Positions 1 through 13,600 of a DNA stretch of 64,000 bases are shown one piece after another. The stretch comes from Rallus limicola (lineage: Eukaryota; Chordata; Aves; Gruiformes; Rallidae). The notes beneath the pieces are model-generated. The model did no database searches and was not told where the DNA came from. It saw only the letters and a program-made list of their open reading frames with translations. Positions within the stretch are counted from its first letter, which is position 1. Each line of letters begins with the position of its first letter. The stretch covers positions 343,821 through 407,820 of the forward strand of contig JAKCOZ010000217.1 of assembly GCA_022605955.1 (NCBI GenBank), given 5' to 3'. Made by a program: the position numbers and the translations under genes.

Positions 1-68
1 TTTTCTCGGCCCTAGCAGACTGCAGTTCAAAACATGCTAAACGTCCAGCAATAACTCCCAAAGTAAAG

Positions 69-93
69 AAGCTAGGCCTGAAAGGCATAGCTT
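69..93. repeat. Dyad symmetry in each satellite monomer (representative copy)
   Basis: Unit positions 69-79 (AAGCTAGGCCT) pair with 83-93 (AGGCATAGCTT) around a GAA loop. Ten of eleven positions are complementary and the only mismatch is 75 (G) against 87 (A). The motif recurs every 198 bp in either orientation. Several common monomer variants fall inside it: CTAGG to CGAGG, GGCC to GGAC, and GGCC to GGCA. The copy at about 42633-42657 carries A87 to C, which makes the palindrome perfect. Function is unknown. Confidence 0.75.
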
Positions 94-3000
94 GTCTGAA
101 ACCTCCTAACAGGACACACGAGCAGACCCTGTCACTTTGGCTCTCAGCCTTTTCCTTTGCCTGGAAAGAGTGAACATGCCTGGAACCTCCTACGGTGCTT
201 TTCTCGGCCCTAGCAGACTGCAGTTCAAAACATGCTAAACGTCCAGCAATAACTCCCAAAGTAAAGAAGCTAGGCCTGAAAGGCATAGCTTGTCTGAAAC
301 CTCCTAACAGGACACACGAGCAGTCCCTGTCACTTTGGCTCTCAGCTTTTTCCTTTGCTTGGAAAGAGGGAACATGCCTGGAACCTCCTACGGTGCTTTT
401 CTCGGCCCTAGCAGACTGCAGTTCAAAACATGCTAAACGTCCAGCAATAACTCCCAAAGTAAAGAAGCTAGGCCTGAAAGGCATAGCTTGTCTGAAACCT
501 CCTAACAGGACACACGAGCAGACCCTGTCACTTTGGCTCTCAGCCTTTTCCTTTGCCTGGAAAGAGGGAACATGCCTGGAACCTCCTACGGTGCTTTTCT
601 CGGCCCTAGCAGACTGCAGTTCAAAACATGCTAAACGTCCAGCAATAACTCCCAAAGTAAAGAAGCTAGGCCTGAAAGGCATAGCTTGTCTGAAACCTCC
701 TAACAGGACACATGAGCAGACCCTGTCACTTTGGATCTCAGCCTTTTCCTTTGCTTTGAAAGAGGGAACATGCCTGGAACCTCCTACGGTGCTTTTCTCG
801 GCCCTAGCAGACTGCAATTCAAAACATGCTAAACGTCCAGCAATAACTCCCAAAGTAAAGAAGCTAGGCCTGAAAGGCATAGCTTGTCTGAAACCTCCTA
901 ACAGGACACCCGAGCAGACCCTGTCACTTTGGCTCTCAGCCTTTTCCTTTGCCTGGAAAGAGGGAACATGCCTGGAACCTCCTACGGTGCTTTTCTCGGC
1001 CCTAGCAGACTGCAGTTCAAAACATGCTAAACGTCCAGCAATAACTCCCAAAGTAAAGAAGCTAGGCCTGAAAGGCATAGCTTGTCTGAAACCTCCTAAC
1101 AGGACACCCGAGCAGACCCTGTCACTTTGGCTCTCAGCCTTTTCCTTTGCCTGGAAAGAGGGAACATGCCTGGAACCTCCTACGGTGCTTTTCTCGGCCC
1201 TAGCAGACTGCATTTCAAAACATGCTAAACGTCCAGCAATAACTCCCAAAGTAAAGAAGCTAGGCCTGAAAGGCATAGCTTGTCTGAAACCTCCTAACAG
1301 GACACACGAGCAGACCCTGTCACTTTGGCTCTCAGCCTTTTCCTTTGCCTGGAAAGAGGGAACATGCCTGGAACCTCCTACGGTGCTTTTCTCGGCCCTA
1401 GCAGACTGCAGTTCAAAACATGCTAAACGTCCAGCAATAACTCCCAAAGTAAAGAAGCTAGGCCTGAAAGGCATAGCTTGTCTGAAACCTCCTAACAGGA
1501 CACACGACCAGACCCTGTCGCTTTGGCTCTCAGCCTTTTCCTTTGCCTGGAAAGAGGGAACATGCCTGGAACCTCCTACGGTGCTTTTCTCGGCCCTAGC
1601 AGACTGCAGTTCAAAACATGCTAAACGTCCAGCAATAACTCCCAAAGTAAAGAAGCTAGGCCTGAAAGGCATAGCTTGTCTGAAACCTCCTAACAGGACA
1701 CACGAGCAGCCCCTGTCACTTTGGCTCTCAGCCTTTTCCTTTGCCTGGAAAGAGGGAACATGCCTGGAACCTCCTACGGTGCTTTTCTCGGCCCTAGCAG
1801 ACTGCAGTTCAAAACATGCTAAACGTCCAGCAATAACTCCCAAAGTAAAGAAGCTAGGCCTGAAAGGCATAGCTTGTCTGAAACCTCCTAACAGGACACA
1901 TGAGCAGCCCCTGTCACTTTGGCTCTCAGCCTTTTCCTTTGCCTGGAAAGAGGGAACATGCCTGGAACCTCCTACGGTGCTTTTCTCGGCCCTAGCAGAC
2001 TGCAGTTCAAAACATGCTAAACGTCCAGCAATAACTCCCAAAGTAAAGAAGCTAGGCCTGAAAGGCATAGCTTGTCTGAAACCTCCTAACAGGACACACG
2101 AGCAGACCCTGTCACTTTGGCTCTCAGCCTTTTCCTTTGCCTGGAAAGAGGGAACATGCCTGGAACCTCCTACGGTGCTTTTCTCGGCCCTAGCAGACTG
2201 CAGTTCAAAACATGCTAAACGTCCAGCAATAACTCCCAAAGTAAAGAAGCTAGGCCTGAAAGGCATAGCTTGTCTGAAACCTCCTAACAGGACACACGAG
2301 CAGACCCTGTCACTTTGGCTCTCAGCCTTTTCCTTTGCCTGGAAAGAGGGAACATGCCTGGAACCTCCTACGGTGCTTTTCTCGGCCCTAGCAGACTGCA
2401 GTTCAAAACATGCTAAACGTCCAGCAATAACTCCCAAAGTAAAGAAGCTAGGCCTGAAAGGCATAGCTTGTCTGAAACCTCCTAACAGGACACACGAGCA
2501 GACCCTGTCGCTTTGGCTCTCAGCCTTTTCCTTTGCCTGGAAAGAGGGAACATGCCTGGAACCTCCTACGGTGCTTTTCTCGGCCCTAGCAGACTGCAGT
2601 TCAAAACATGCTAAACGTCCAGCAATAACTCCCAAAGTAAAGAAGCTAGGCCTGAAAGGCATAGCTTGTCTGAAACCTCCTAACAGGACACACGAGCAGA
2701 CCCTGTCACTTTGGCTCTCAGCCTTTTCCTTTGCCTGGAAAGAGGGAACATGCCTGGAACCTCCTACGGTGCTTTTCTCGGCCCTAGCAGACTGCAGTTC
2801 AAAACATGCTAAACGTCCAGCAATAACTCCCAAAGTAAAGAAGCTAGGCCTGAAAGGCATAGCTTGTCTGAAACCTCCTAACAGGACACACGAGCAGACC
2901 CTGTCGCTTTGGCTCTCAGCCTTTTCCTTTGCCTGGAAAGAGGGAACATGCCTGGAACCTCCTACGGTGCTTTTCTCGGCCCTAGCAGACTGCAGTTCAA

Positions 3001-3585
3001 AACATGCTAAACGTCCAGCAATAACTCCCAAATTAAAGAAGCTAGGCCTGAAAGGCATAGCTTGTCTGAAACCTCCTAACAGGACACACGAGCAGACCCT
3101 GTCACTTTGGCTCTCAGCCTTTTCCTTTGCCTGGAAAGAGGGAACATGCCTGGAACCTCCTACGGTGCTTTTCTCGGCCCTAGCAGACTGCAGTTCAAAA
3201 CATGCTAAACGTCCAGCAATAACTCCCAAAGTAAAGAAGCTAGGCCTGAAAGGCATAGCTTGTCTGAAACCTCCTAACAGGACACACAAGCAGACCCTGT
3301 CACTTTGGCTCTCAGCCTTTTCCTTTGCCTGGAAAGAGGGAACATGCCTGGAACCTCCTACGGTGCTTTTCTCGGCCCTAGCAGACTGCAGTTCAAAACA
3401 TGCTAAACGTCCAGCAATAACTCCCAAAGTAAAGAAGCTAGGCCTGAAAGGCATAGCTTGTCTGAAACCTCCTAACAGGACACACGAGCAGACCCTGTCA
3501 CTTTGGCTCTCAGCCTTTTCCTTTGCCTGGAAAGAGGGAACATGCCTGGAACCTCCTACGGTGCTTTTCTCGGCCCTAGCAGACT

Positions 3586-6500
3586 GCAGCTCAAAACATG
3601 CTAAACGTCCAGCAATAACTCCCAAAGTAAAGAAGCTAGGCCTGAAAGGCATAGCTTGTCTGAAACCTCCTAACAGGACACACGAGCAGACCCTGTCACT
3701 TTGGCTCTCAGCCTTTACCTTTGCCTGGAAAGAGGGAACATGCCTGGAACTTCCTACGGTGCTTTTCTCGGCCCTAGCAGACTGCAGTTCAAAACATGCT
3801 AAACGTCCAGCAATAACTCCCAAAGTAAAGAAGCTAGGCTTGAAAGGCATAGCTTGTCTGAAACCTCCTAACAGGACACACGAGCAGCCCCTGTCGCTTT
3901 GGCTCTCAGCCTTTTCCTTTGCCTGGAAAGAGGGAACATGCCTGGAACCTCCTACGGTGCTTTTCTCGGCCCTAGCAGACTGCAGTTCAATACATGCTAA
4001 ACGTCCAGCAATAACTCCCAAAATAAAGAAGCTAGGCCTGAAAGGCATAGCTTGTCTGAAACCTCCTAACAGGACACACGAGCAGACCCTGTCGCTTTGG
4101 CTCTCAGACTTTTCCTTTGCCTGGAAAGAGGGAACATGCCTGGAACCTCCTACGGTGCTTTTCTCGGCCCTAGCAGACTGCAGTTCAAAACATGCTAAAC
4201 GTCCAGCAATAACTCCCAAAGTAAAGAAGCTAGGCCTGAAAGGCATAGCTTGTTTGAAACCTCCTAACAGGACACACGAGCAGACCCTGTCACTTTGGCT
4301 CTCAGCCTTTTCCTTTGCCTGGAAAGAGGGAACATGCCTGGAACCTCCTACGGTGCTTTTCTCGGCCCTAGCAGACTGCAGTTCAAAACATGCTAAACGT
4401 CCAGCTATAACTCCCAAAGTAAAGAAGCTAGACCTGAAAGGCATAGCTTGTCTGAAACCTCCTAACAGGACACACGAGCAGACCCTGTCACTTTGGCTCT
4501 CAGCCTTTTCCTTTGCCTGGAAAGAGGGAACATGCCTGGAACCTCCTACGGTGCTTTTCTCGGCCCTAGCAGACTGCAGTTCAAAACATGCTAAACGTCC
4601 AGCAATAACTCCCAAAATAAAGAAGCTAGGCCTGAAAGGCATAGCTTGTCTGAAACCTCCTAACAGGACACCCGAGCAGACCCTGTCACTTTGGCTCTCA
4701 GCCTTTTCCTTTGCCTGGAAAGAGGGAACATGCCTGGAACCTCCTACGGTGCTTTTCTCGGCCCTAGCAGACTGCAGCTCAAAACATGCTAAACGTCCAG
4801 CAATAACTCCCAAAGTAAAGAAGCTAGGCCTGAAAGGCATAGCTTGTCTGAAACCTCCTAACAGGACACCCGAGCAGACCCTGTCACTTTGGCTCTCAGC
4901 CTTTTCCTTTGCCTGGAAAGAGGGAACATGCCTGGAACCTCCTACGGTGCTTTTCTCGGCCCTAGCAGACTGCAGTTCAAAACATGCTAAACGTCCAGCA
5001 ATAACTCCCAAAGTAAAGAAGCTAGGCCTGAAAGGCATAGCTTGTCTGAAACCTCCTAACAGGACACACGAGCAGACCCTGTCACTTTGGCTCTCAGCCT
5101 TTTCCTTTGCCTGGAAAGAGGGAACATGCCTGGAACCTCCTACGGTGCTTTTCTCGGCCCTAGCAGACTGCAGTTCAAAACATGCTAAACGTCCAGCAAT
5201 AACTCCCAAAGTAAAGAAGCTAGGCCTGAAAGGCATAGCTTGTCTGAAACCTCCTAACAGGACACACGAGCAGACCCTGTCACTTTGGCTCTCAGCCTTT
5301 TCCTTTGCCTGGAAAGAGGGAACATGCCTGGAACCTCCTACGGTGCTTTTCTCGGCCCTAGCAGACTGCAGTTCAAAACATGCTAAACGTCCAGCAATAA
5401 CTCCCAAAGTAAAGAAGCTAGGCCTGAAAGGCATAGCTTGTCTGAAACCTCCTAACAGGACACACGAGCAGACCCTGTCACTTTGGCTCTCAGCCTTTTC
5501 CTTTGCCTGGAAAGAGGGAACATGCCTGGAACCTCCTACGGTGCTTTTCTCGGCCCTAGCAGACTGCAGTTCAAAACATGCTAAACGTCCAGCAATAACT
5601 CCCAAAGTAAAGAAGCTAGGCCTGAAAGGCATAGCTTGTCTGAAACCTCCTAACAGGACACACGAGCAGACCCTGTCGCTTTGGCTCTCAGCCTTTTCCT
5701 TTGCCTGGAAAGAGGGAACATGCCTGGAACCTCCTACGGTGCTTTTCTCGGCCCTAGCAGACTGCAGTTCAAAACATGCTAAACGTCCAGCAATAACTCC
5801 CAAAGTAAAGAAGCTAGGCCTGAAAGGCATAGCTTGTCTGAAACCTCCTAACAGGACACACGAGCAGACCCTGTCACTTTGGCTCTCAGCCTTTTCCTTT
5901 GCCTGGAAAGAGGGAACATGCCTGGAACCTCCTACGGTGCTTTTCTCGGCCCTAGCAGACTGCAGCTCAAAACATGCTAAACGTCCAGCAATAACTCCCA
6001 AAGTAAAGAAGCTAGGCCTGAAAGGCATAGCTTGTCTGAAACCTCCTAACAGGACACACGAGCAGACCCTGTCACTTTGGCTCTCAGCCTTTACCTTTGC
6101 CTGGAAAGAGGGAACATGCCTGGAACTTCCTACGTTGCTTTTCTCGGCCCTAGCAGACTGCAGTTCAAAACATGCTAAACGTCCAGCAATAACTCCCAAA
6201 GTAAAGAAGCTAGGCTTGAAAGGCATAGCTTGTCTGAAACCTCCTAACAGGACACACGAGCAGCCCCTGTCGCTTTGGCTCTCAGCCTTTTCCTTTGCCT
6301 GGAAAGAGGGAACATGCCTGGAACCTCCTACGGTGCTTTTCTCGGCCCTAGCAGACTGCAGTTCAATACATGCTAAACGTCCAGCAATAACTCCCAAAAT
6401 AAAGAAGCTAGGCCTGAAAGGCATAGCTTGTCTGAAACCTCCTAACAGGACACACGAGCAGACCCTGTCGCTTTGGCTCTCAGACTTTTCCTTTGCCTGG

Positions 6501-9420
6501 AAAGAGGGAACATGCCTGGAACCTCCTACGGTGCTTTTCTCGGCCCTAGCAGACTGCAGTTCAAAACATGCTAAACGTCCAGCAATAACTCCCAAAGTAA
6601 AGAAGCTAGGCCTGAAAGGCATAGCTTGTCTGAAACCTCCTAACAGGACACACGAGCAGACCCTGTCACTTTGGCTCTCAGCCTTTTCCTTTGCCTGGAA
6701 AGAGGGAACATGCCTGGAACCTCCTACGGTGCTTTTCTCGGCCCTAGCAGACTGCAGTTCAAAACATGCTAAACGTCCAGCTATAACTCCCAAAGTAAAG
6801 AAGCTAGACCTGAAAGGCATAGCTTGTCTGAAACCTCCTAACAGGACACACAAGCAGACCCTGTCACTTTGGCTCTCAGCCTTTTCCTTTGCCTGGAAAG
6901 AGGGAACATGCCTGGAACCTCCTACGGTGCTTTTCTCGGCCCTAGCAGTCTGCAGTTCAAAACATGCTAAACGTCCAGCAATAACTCCCAAAGTAAAGAA
7001 GCTAGGCATGAAAGGCATAGCTTGTCTGAAACCTCCTAACAGGACACCCGAGCAGACCCTGTCACTTTGGCTCTCAGCCTTTTCCTTTGCCTGGAAAGAG
7101 GGAACATGCCTGGAACCTCCTACGGTGCTTTTCTCGGCCCTAGCAGACTGCAGCTCAAAACATGCTAAACGTCCAGCAATAACTCCCAAAGTAAAGAAGC
7201 TAGGCCTGAAAGGCATAGCTTGTCTGAAACCTCCTAACAGGACACCCGAGCAGACCCTGTCACTTTGGCTCTCAGCCTTTTCCTTTGCCTGGAAAGAGGG
7301 AACATGCCTGGAACCTCCTACGGTGCTTTTCTCGGCCCTAGCAGACTGCAGTTCAAAACATGCTAAACGTCCAGCAATAACTCCCAAAGTAAAGAAGCTA
7401 GGCCTGAAAGGCATAGCTTGTCTGAAACCTCCTAACAGGACACACGAGCAGACCCTGTCACTTTGGCTCTCAGCCTTTTCCTTTGCCTGGAAAGAGGGAA
7501 CATGCCTGGAACCTCCTACGGTGCTTTTCTCGGCCCTAGCAGACTGCAGTTCAAAACATGCTAAACGTCCAGCAATAACTCCCAAAGTAAAGAAGCTAGG
7601 CCTGAAAGGCATAGCTTGTCTGAAACCTCCTAACAGGACACACGAGCAGACCCTGTCACTTTGGCTCTCAGCCTTTTCCTTTGCCTGGAAAGAGGGAACA
7701 TGCCTGGAACCTCCTACGGTGCTTTTCTCGGCCCTAGCAGACTGCAGTTCAAAACATGCTAAACGTCCAGCAATAACTCCCAAAGTAAAGAAGCTAGGCC
7801 TGAAAGGCATAGCTTGTCTGAAACCTCCTAACAGGACACACGAGCAGACCCTGTCACTTTGGCTCTCAGCCTTTTCCTTTGCCTGGAAAGAGGGAACATG
7901 CCTGGAACCTCCTACGGTGCTTTTCTCGGCCCTAGCAGACTGCAGTTCAAAACATGCTAAACGTCCAGCAATAACTCCCAAAGTAAAGAAGCTAGGCCTG
8001 AAAGGCATAGCTTGTCTGAAACCTCCTAACAGGACACACGAGCAGACCCTGTCGCTTTGGCTCTCAGCCTTTTCCTTTGCCTGGAAAGAGGGAACATGCC
8101 TGGAACCTCCTACGGTGCTTTTCTCGGCCCTAGCAGACTGCAGTTCAAAACATGCTAAACGTCCAGCAATAACTCCCAAAGTAAAGAAGCTAGGCCTGAA
8201 AGGCATAGCTTGTCTGAAACCTCCTAACAGGACACACGAGCAGACCCTGTCACTTTGGCTCTCAGCCTTTTCCTTTGCCTGGAAAGAGGGAACATGCCTG
8301 GAACCTCCTACGGTGCTTTTCTCGGCCCTAGCAGACTGCAGCTCAAAACATGCTAAACGTCCAGCAATAACTCCCAAAGTAAAGAAGCTAGGCCTGAAAG
8401 GCATAGCTTGTCTGAAACCTCCTAACAGGACACACGAGCAGACCCTGTCACTTTGGCTCTCAGCCTTTACCTTTGCCTGGAAAGAGGGAACATGCCTGGA
8501 ACTTCCTACGTTGCTTTTCTCGGCCCTAGCAGACTGCAGTTCAAAACATGCTAAACGTCCAGCAATAACTCCCAAAGTAAAGAAGCTAGGCTTGAAAGGC
8601 ATAGCTTGTCTGAAACCTCCTAACAGGACACACGAGCAGCCCCTGTCGCTTTGGCTCTCAGCCTTTTCCTTTGCCTGGAAAGAGGGAACATGCCTGGAAC
8701 CTCCTACGGTGCTTTTCTCGGCCCTAGCAGACTGCAGTTCAATACATGCTAAACGTCCAGCAATAACTCCCAAAATAAAGAAGCTAGGCCTGAAAGGCAT
8801 AGCTTGTCTGAAACCTCCTAACAGGACACACGAGCAGACCCTGTCGCTTTGGCTCTCAGACTTTTCCTTTGCCTGGAAAGAGGGAACATGCCTGGAACCT
8901 CCTACGGTGCTTTTCTCGGCCCTAGCAGACTGCAGTTCAAAACATGCTAAACGTCCAGCAATAACTCCCAAAGTAAAGAAGCTAGGCCTGAAAGGCATAG
9001 CTTGTCTGAAACCTCCTAACAGGACACACGAGCAGACCCTGTCACTTTGGCTCTCAGCCTTTTCCTTTGCCTGGAAAGAGGGAACATGCCTGGAACCTCC
9101 TACGGTGCTTTTCTCGGCCCTAGCAGACTGCAGTTCAAAACATGCTAAACGTCCAGCTATAACTCCCAAAGTAAAGAAGCTAGACCTGAAAGGCATAGCT
9201 TGTCTGAAACCTCCTAACAGGACACACAAGCAGACCCTGTCACTTTGGCTCTCAGCCTTTTCCTTTGCCTGGAAAGAGGGAACATGCCTGGAACCTCCTA
9301 CGGTGCTTTTCTCGGCCCTAGCAGTCTGCAGTTCAAAACATGCTAAACGTCCAGCAATAACTCCCAAAGTAAAGAAGCTAGGCATGAAAGGCATAGCTTG
9401 TCTGAAACCTCCTAACAGGA
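3586..9420 (+). repeat. 12-monomer higher-order repeat (2,376 bp), about 2.5 copies
   Basis: Diagnostic variants recur at exactly 2,376 bp (12 x 198). GCAGCTC is at 3586, 5962 and 8338. GCCTTTACC is at 3711, 6087 and 8463. A second GCAGCTC is at 4774 and 7150. The second and third copies share further changes (TACGTTGC, GCAGTCTGC, GGCATGAAAGG) that the first lacks, so they are the younger pair. The edges are approximate and were set by where shared variants stop. Confidence 0.88.
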
Positions 9421-10650
9421 CACACGAGCAGCCCCTGTCACTTTGGCTCTCAGCCTTTTCCTTTGCCTGGAAAGAGGGAACATGCCTGGAACCTACTACG
9501 GTGCTTTTCTCGGCCCTAGCAGACTGCAGTTCAAAACATGCTAAACGTCCAGCAATAACTCCCAAAGTAAAGAAGCTAGGCCTGAAAGGCATAGCTTGTC
9601 TGAAACCTCCTAACAGGACACACGAGCAGACCCTGTCGCTTTGGCTCTCAGCCTTTTCCTTTGCCTGGAAAGAGGGAACATGCCTGGAACCTCCTACGGT
9701 GCTTTTCTCGGCCCTAGCAGACTGCAGTTCAAAACATGCTAAACGTCCAGCAATAACTCTCAAAGTAAAGAAGCGAGGCCTGAAAGGCATAGCTTGTCTG
9801 AAACCTCCTAACAGGACACACGAGCAGACCCTGTCGCTTTGGCTCTCAGCCTTTTCCTTTGCCTGGAAAGAGGGAACATGCCTGGAACCTCCTACGGTGC
9901 TTTTCTCGGCCCTAGCAGACTGCAGTTCAAAACATGCTAAACGTCCAGCTATAACTCCCAAAGTAAAGAAGCTAGACCTGAAAGGCATAGCTTGTCTGAA
10001 ACCTCCTAACAGGACACACAAGCAGACCCTGTCACTTTGGCTCTCAGCCTTTTCCTTTGCCTGGAAAGAGGGAACATGCCTGGAACCTCCTACGGTGCTT
10101 TTCTCGGCCCTAGCAGTCTGCAGTTCAAAACATGCTAAACGTCCAGCAATAACTCCCAAAGTAAAGAAGCTAGGCATGAAAGGCATAGCTTGTCTGAAAC
10201 CTCCTAACAGGACACACGAGCAGCCCCTGTCACTTTGGCTCTCAGCCTTTTCCTTTGCCTGGAAAGAGGGAACATGCCTGGAACCTCCTACGGTGCTTTT
10301 CTCGGCCCTAGCAGACTGCAGTTCAAAACATGCTAAACGTCCAGCAATAACTCCCAAAGTAAAGAAGCTAGGCCTGAAAGGCATAGCTTGTCTGAAACCT
10401 CCTAACAGGACACACGTGCAGACCCTGTCGCTTTGGCTCTCAGCCTTTTCCTTTGCCTGGAAAGAGGGAACATGCCTGGAACCTCCTACGGTGCTTTTCT
10501 CGGCCCTAGCAGACTGCAGTTCAAAACATGCTAAACGTCCAGCAATAACTCTCAAAGTAAAGAAGCGAGGCCTGAAAGGCATAGCTTGTCTGAAACCTCC
10601 TAACAGGACACACGAGCAGACCCTGTCGCTTTGGCTCTCAGCCTTTTCCT
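9130..10650 (+). repeat. 4-monomer duplication (792 bp), 2 copies
   Basis: Variants recur at 792 bp (4 x 198): CTAGACC at about 9181 and 9973, GCAGTCTG at 9321 and 10113, and CAATAACTCTC at 9751 and 10543. The first copy overlaps the end of the third 12-mer copy, so this duplication was built from a piece of that block. Edges are approximate. Confidence 0.85.
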
Positions 10651-13600
10651 TTGCCTGGAAAGAGGGAACATGCCTGGAACCTCCTACGGTGCTTTTCTCG
10701 GCCCTAGCAGACTGCAGTTCAAAACATGCTAAACGTCCAGCAATAACTCCCAAAGTAAAGAAGCTAGGCCTGAAAGGCATAGCTTGTCTGAAACCTCCTA
10801 ACAGGACACACGAGCAGACCCTGTCACTTTGGCTCTCAGCCTTTTCCTTTGCCTGGAAAGAGGGAACATGCCTGGAACCTCCTACGGTGCTTTTCTCGGC
10901 CCTAGCAGACTGCAGTTCAAAACATGCTAAACGTCCAGCAATAACTCCCAAAGTAAAGAAGCGAGGCCTGAAAGGCATAGCTTGTCTGAAACCTCCTAAC
11001 AGGACACACGAGCAGACCCTGTCGCTTTGGCTCTCAGCCTTTTTTTTTGCCTGGAAAGAGGGAACATGCCTGGAACCTCCTACGGTGCTTTTCTCGGCCC
11101 TAGCAGACTGCAGTTCAAAACATGCTAAACGTCCAGCAATAACTCCCAAAGTAAAGAAGCTAGGCCTGAAAGGCATAGCTTGTCTGAAACCTCCTAACAG
11201 GACACACGAGCAGACCCTGTCACTTTGGCTCTCAGCCTTTTCCTTTGCCTGGAAAGAGGGAACATGCCTGGAACCTCCTACGGTGCTTTTCTCGGCCCTA
11301 GCAGACTGCAGTTCAAAACATGCTAAACGTCCAGCAATAACTCCCAAAGTAAAGAAGCTAGGCCTGAAAGGCATAGCTTGTCTGAAACATCCTAACAGGA
11401 CACACGAGCAGCCCCTGTCACTTTGGCTCTCAGCCTTTTCCTTTGCCTGGAAAGAGGGAACATGCCTGGAACCTCCTACGGTGCTTTTCTCGGCCCTAGC
11501 AGACTGCAGTTCAAAACATGCTAAACGTCCAGCAATAACTCCCAAAGTAAAGAAGCTAGGCCTGAAAGGCATAGCTTGTCTGAAACCTCCTAACAGGACA
11601 CACGAGCAGCCCCTGTCACTTTGGCTCTCAGCCTTTTCCTTTGCCTGGAAAGAGGGAACATGCCTGGAACCTCCTACGGTGCTTTTCTCGGCCCTAGCAG
11701 ACTGCAGTTCAAAACATGCTAAATGTCCAGCAATAACTCCCAAAGTAAAGAAGCTAGGCCTGAAAGGCATAGCTTGTCTGAAACCTCCTAACAGGACACA
11801 CAAGCAGACCCTGTCACTTTGGCTCTCAGCCTTTTCCTTTGCTTTGAAAAAGGGAACATGCCTGGAAACTCCTACGGTGCTTTTCTCGGCCCTAGCAGAC
11901 TGCAATTCAAAACATGCTAAACGTCCAGCAATAACTCCCAAAGTAAAGAAGCTAGGTCTGAAAGGCATAGCTTGTCTGAAACCTCCTAACAGGACACACG
12001 AGCTGTCCCTGTCACTTTGGCTCTCAGCTTTTTCCTTTACTTGGAAAGAGGGAACATGCCTGGAACCTCCTACGGTGCTTTTCTCGGCCCTAGCAGACTG
12101 CAGTTCAAAACATGCTAAACGTCCAGCAATAACTCCCAAAGTAAAGAAGCTAGGCCTGAAAGGCATAGCTTGTCTGAAACCTCCTAACAGGACACACGAG
12201 CAGACCCTGTCACTTTGGCTCTCAGCCTTTTCCTTTGCCTGGAAAGAGGGAACATGCCTGGAACCTCCTACGGTGCTTTTCTCGGCCCTAGCAGACTGCA
12301 GTTCAAAACATGCTAAACGTCCAGCAATAACTCCCAAAGTAAAGAAGCTAGGCCTGAAAGGCATAGCTTGTCTGAAACCTCCTAACAGGACACACGAGCA
12401 GACCCTGTCACTTTGGCTCTCAGCCTTTTCCTTTGCCTGGAAAGAGGGAACATGCCTGGAACCTCCTACGGTGCTTTTCTCGGCCCTAGCAGACTGCAGT
12501 TCAAAACATGCTAAACGTCCAGCAATAACTCCCAAAGTAAAGAAGCTAGGCCTGAAAGGCATAGCTTGTCTGAAACCTCCTAACAGGACACACGAGCAGA
12601 CCCTGTCACTTTGGCTCTCAGCCTTTTCCTTTGCCTGGAAAGAGGGAACATGCCTGGAACCTCCTACGGTGCTTTTCTCGGCCCTAGCAGACTGCAGTTC
12701 AAAACATGCTAAACGTCCAGCAATAACTCCCAAAGTAAAGAAGCTAGGCCTGAAAGGCATAGCTTGTCTGAAACCTCCTAACAGGGCACACGAGCAGACC
12801 CTGTCACTTTGGCTCTCAGCCTTTTCCATTGCCTGGAAAGAGGGAACATGCCTGGAACCTCCTATGGTGCTTTTCTCGGCCCTAGCAGACTGCAGTTCAA
12901 AACATGCTAAACGTCCAGCAATAACTCCCAAAGTAAAGAAGCTAGGCCTGAAAGGCATAGCTTGTCTGAAACCTCCTAACAGGACACACGAGCAGACCCT
13001 GTCGCTTTGGCTCTCAGCCTTTTCCTTTGCCTGGAAAGAGGGAACATGCCTGGAACCTCCTACGGTGCTTTTCTCGGCCCTAGCAGACTGCAGTTCAAAA
13101 CATGCTAAACGTCCAGCAATAACTCCCAAAGTAAAGAAGCTAGGCCTGAAAGGCATAGCTTGTCTGAAACCTCCTAACAGGACACACAAGCAGACCCTGT
13201 CACTTTGGCTCTCAGCCTTTTCCTTTGCTTTGAAAGAGGGAACATGCCTGGAACCTCCTACGGTGCTTTTCTCGGCCCTAGCAGACTGCAGTTCAAAACA
13301 TGCTAAACGTCCAGCAATAACTCCCAAAGTAAAGAAGCTAGGCCTGAAAGGCATAGCTTGTCTGAAACCTCCTAACAGGACACACGAGCAGACCCTGTCA
13401 CTTTGGCTCTCAGCCTTTTCCTTTGCCTGGAAAGAGGGAACATGCCTGGAACCTCCTACGGTGCTTTTCTCGGCCCTAGCAGACTGCAGTTCAAAACATG
13501 CTAAACGTCCAGCAATAACTCCCAAAGTAAAGAAGCTAGGCCTGAAAGGCATAGCTTGTCTGAAACCTCCTAACAGGACACACAAGCAGACCCTGTCACT

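Noticed and set aside
1..198. CENP-B box in the monomer
   Set aside because: No stretch fits the TTCG....A..CGGG core. The CTCGGCCC segment is only superficially similar.
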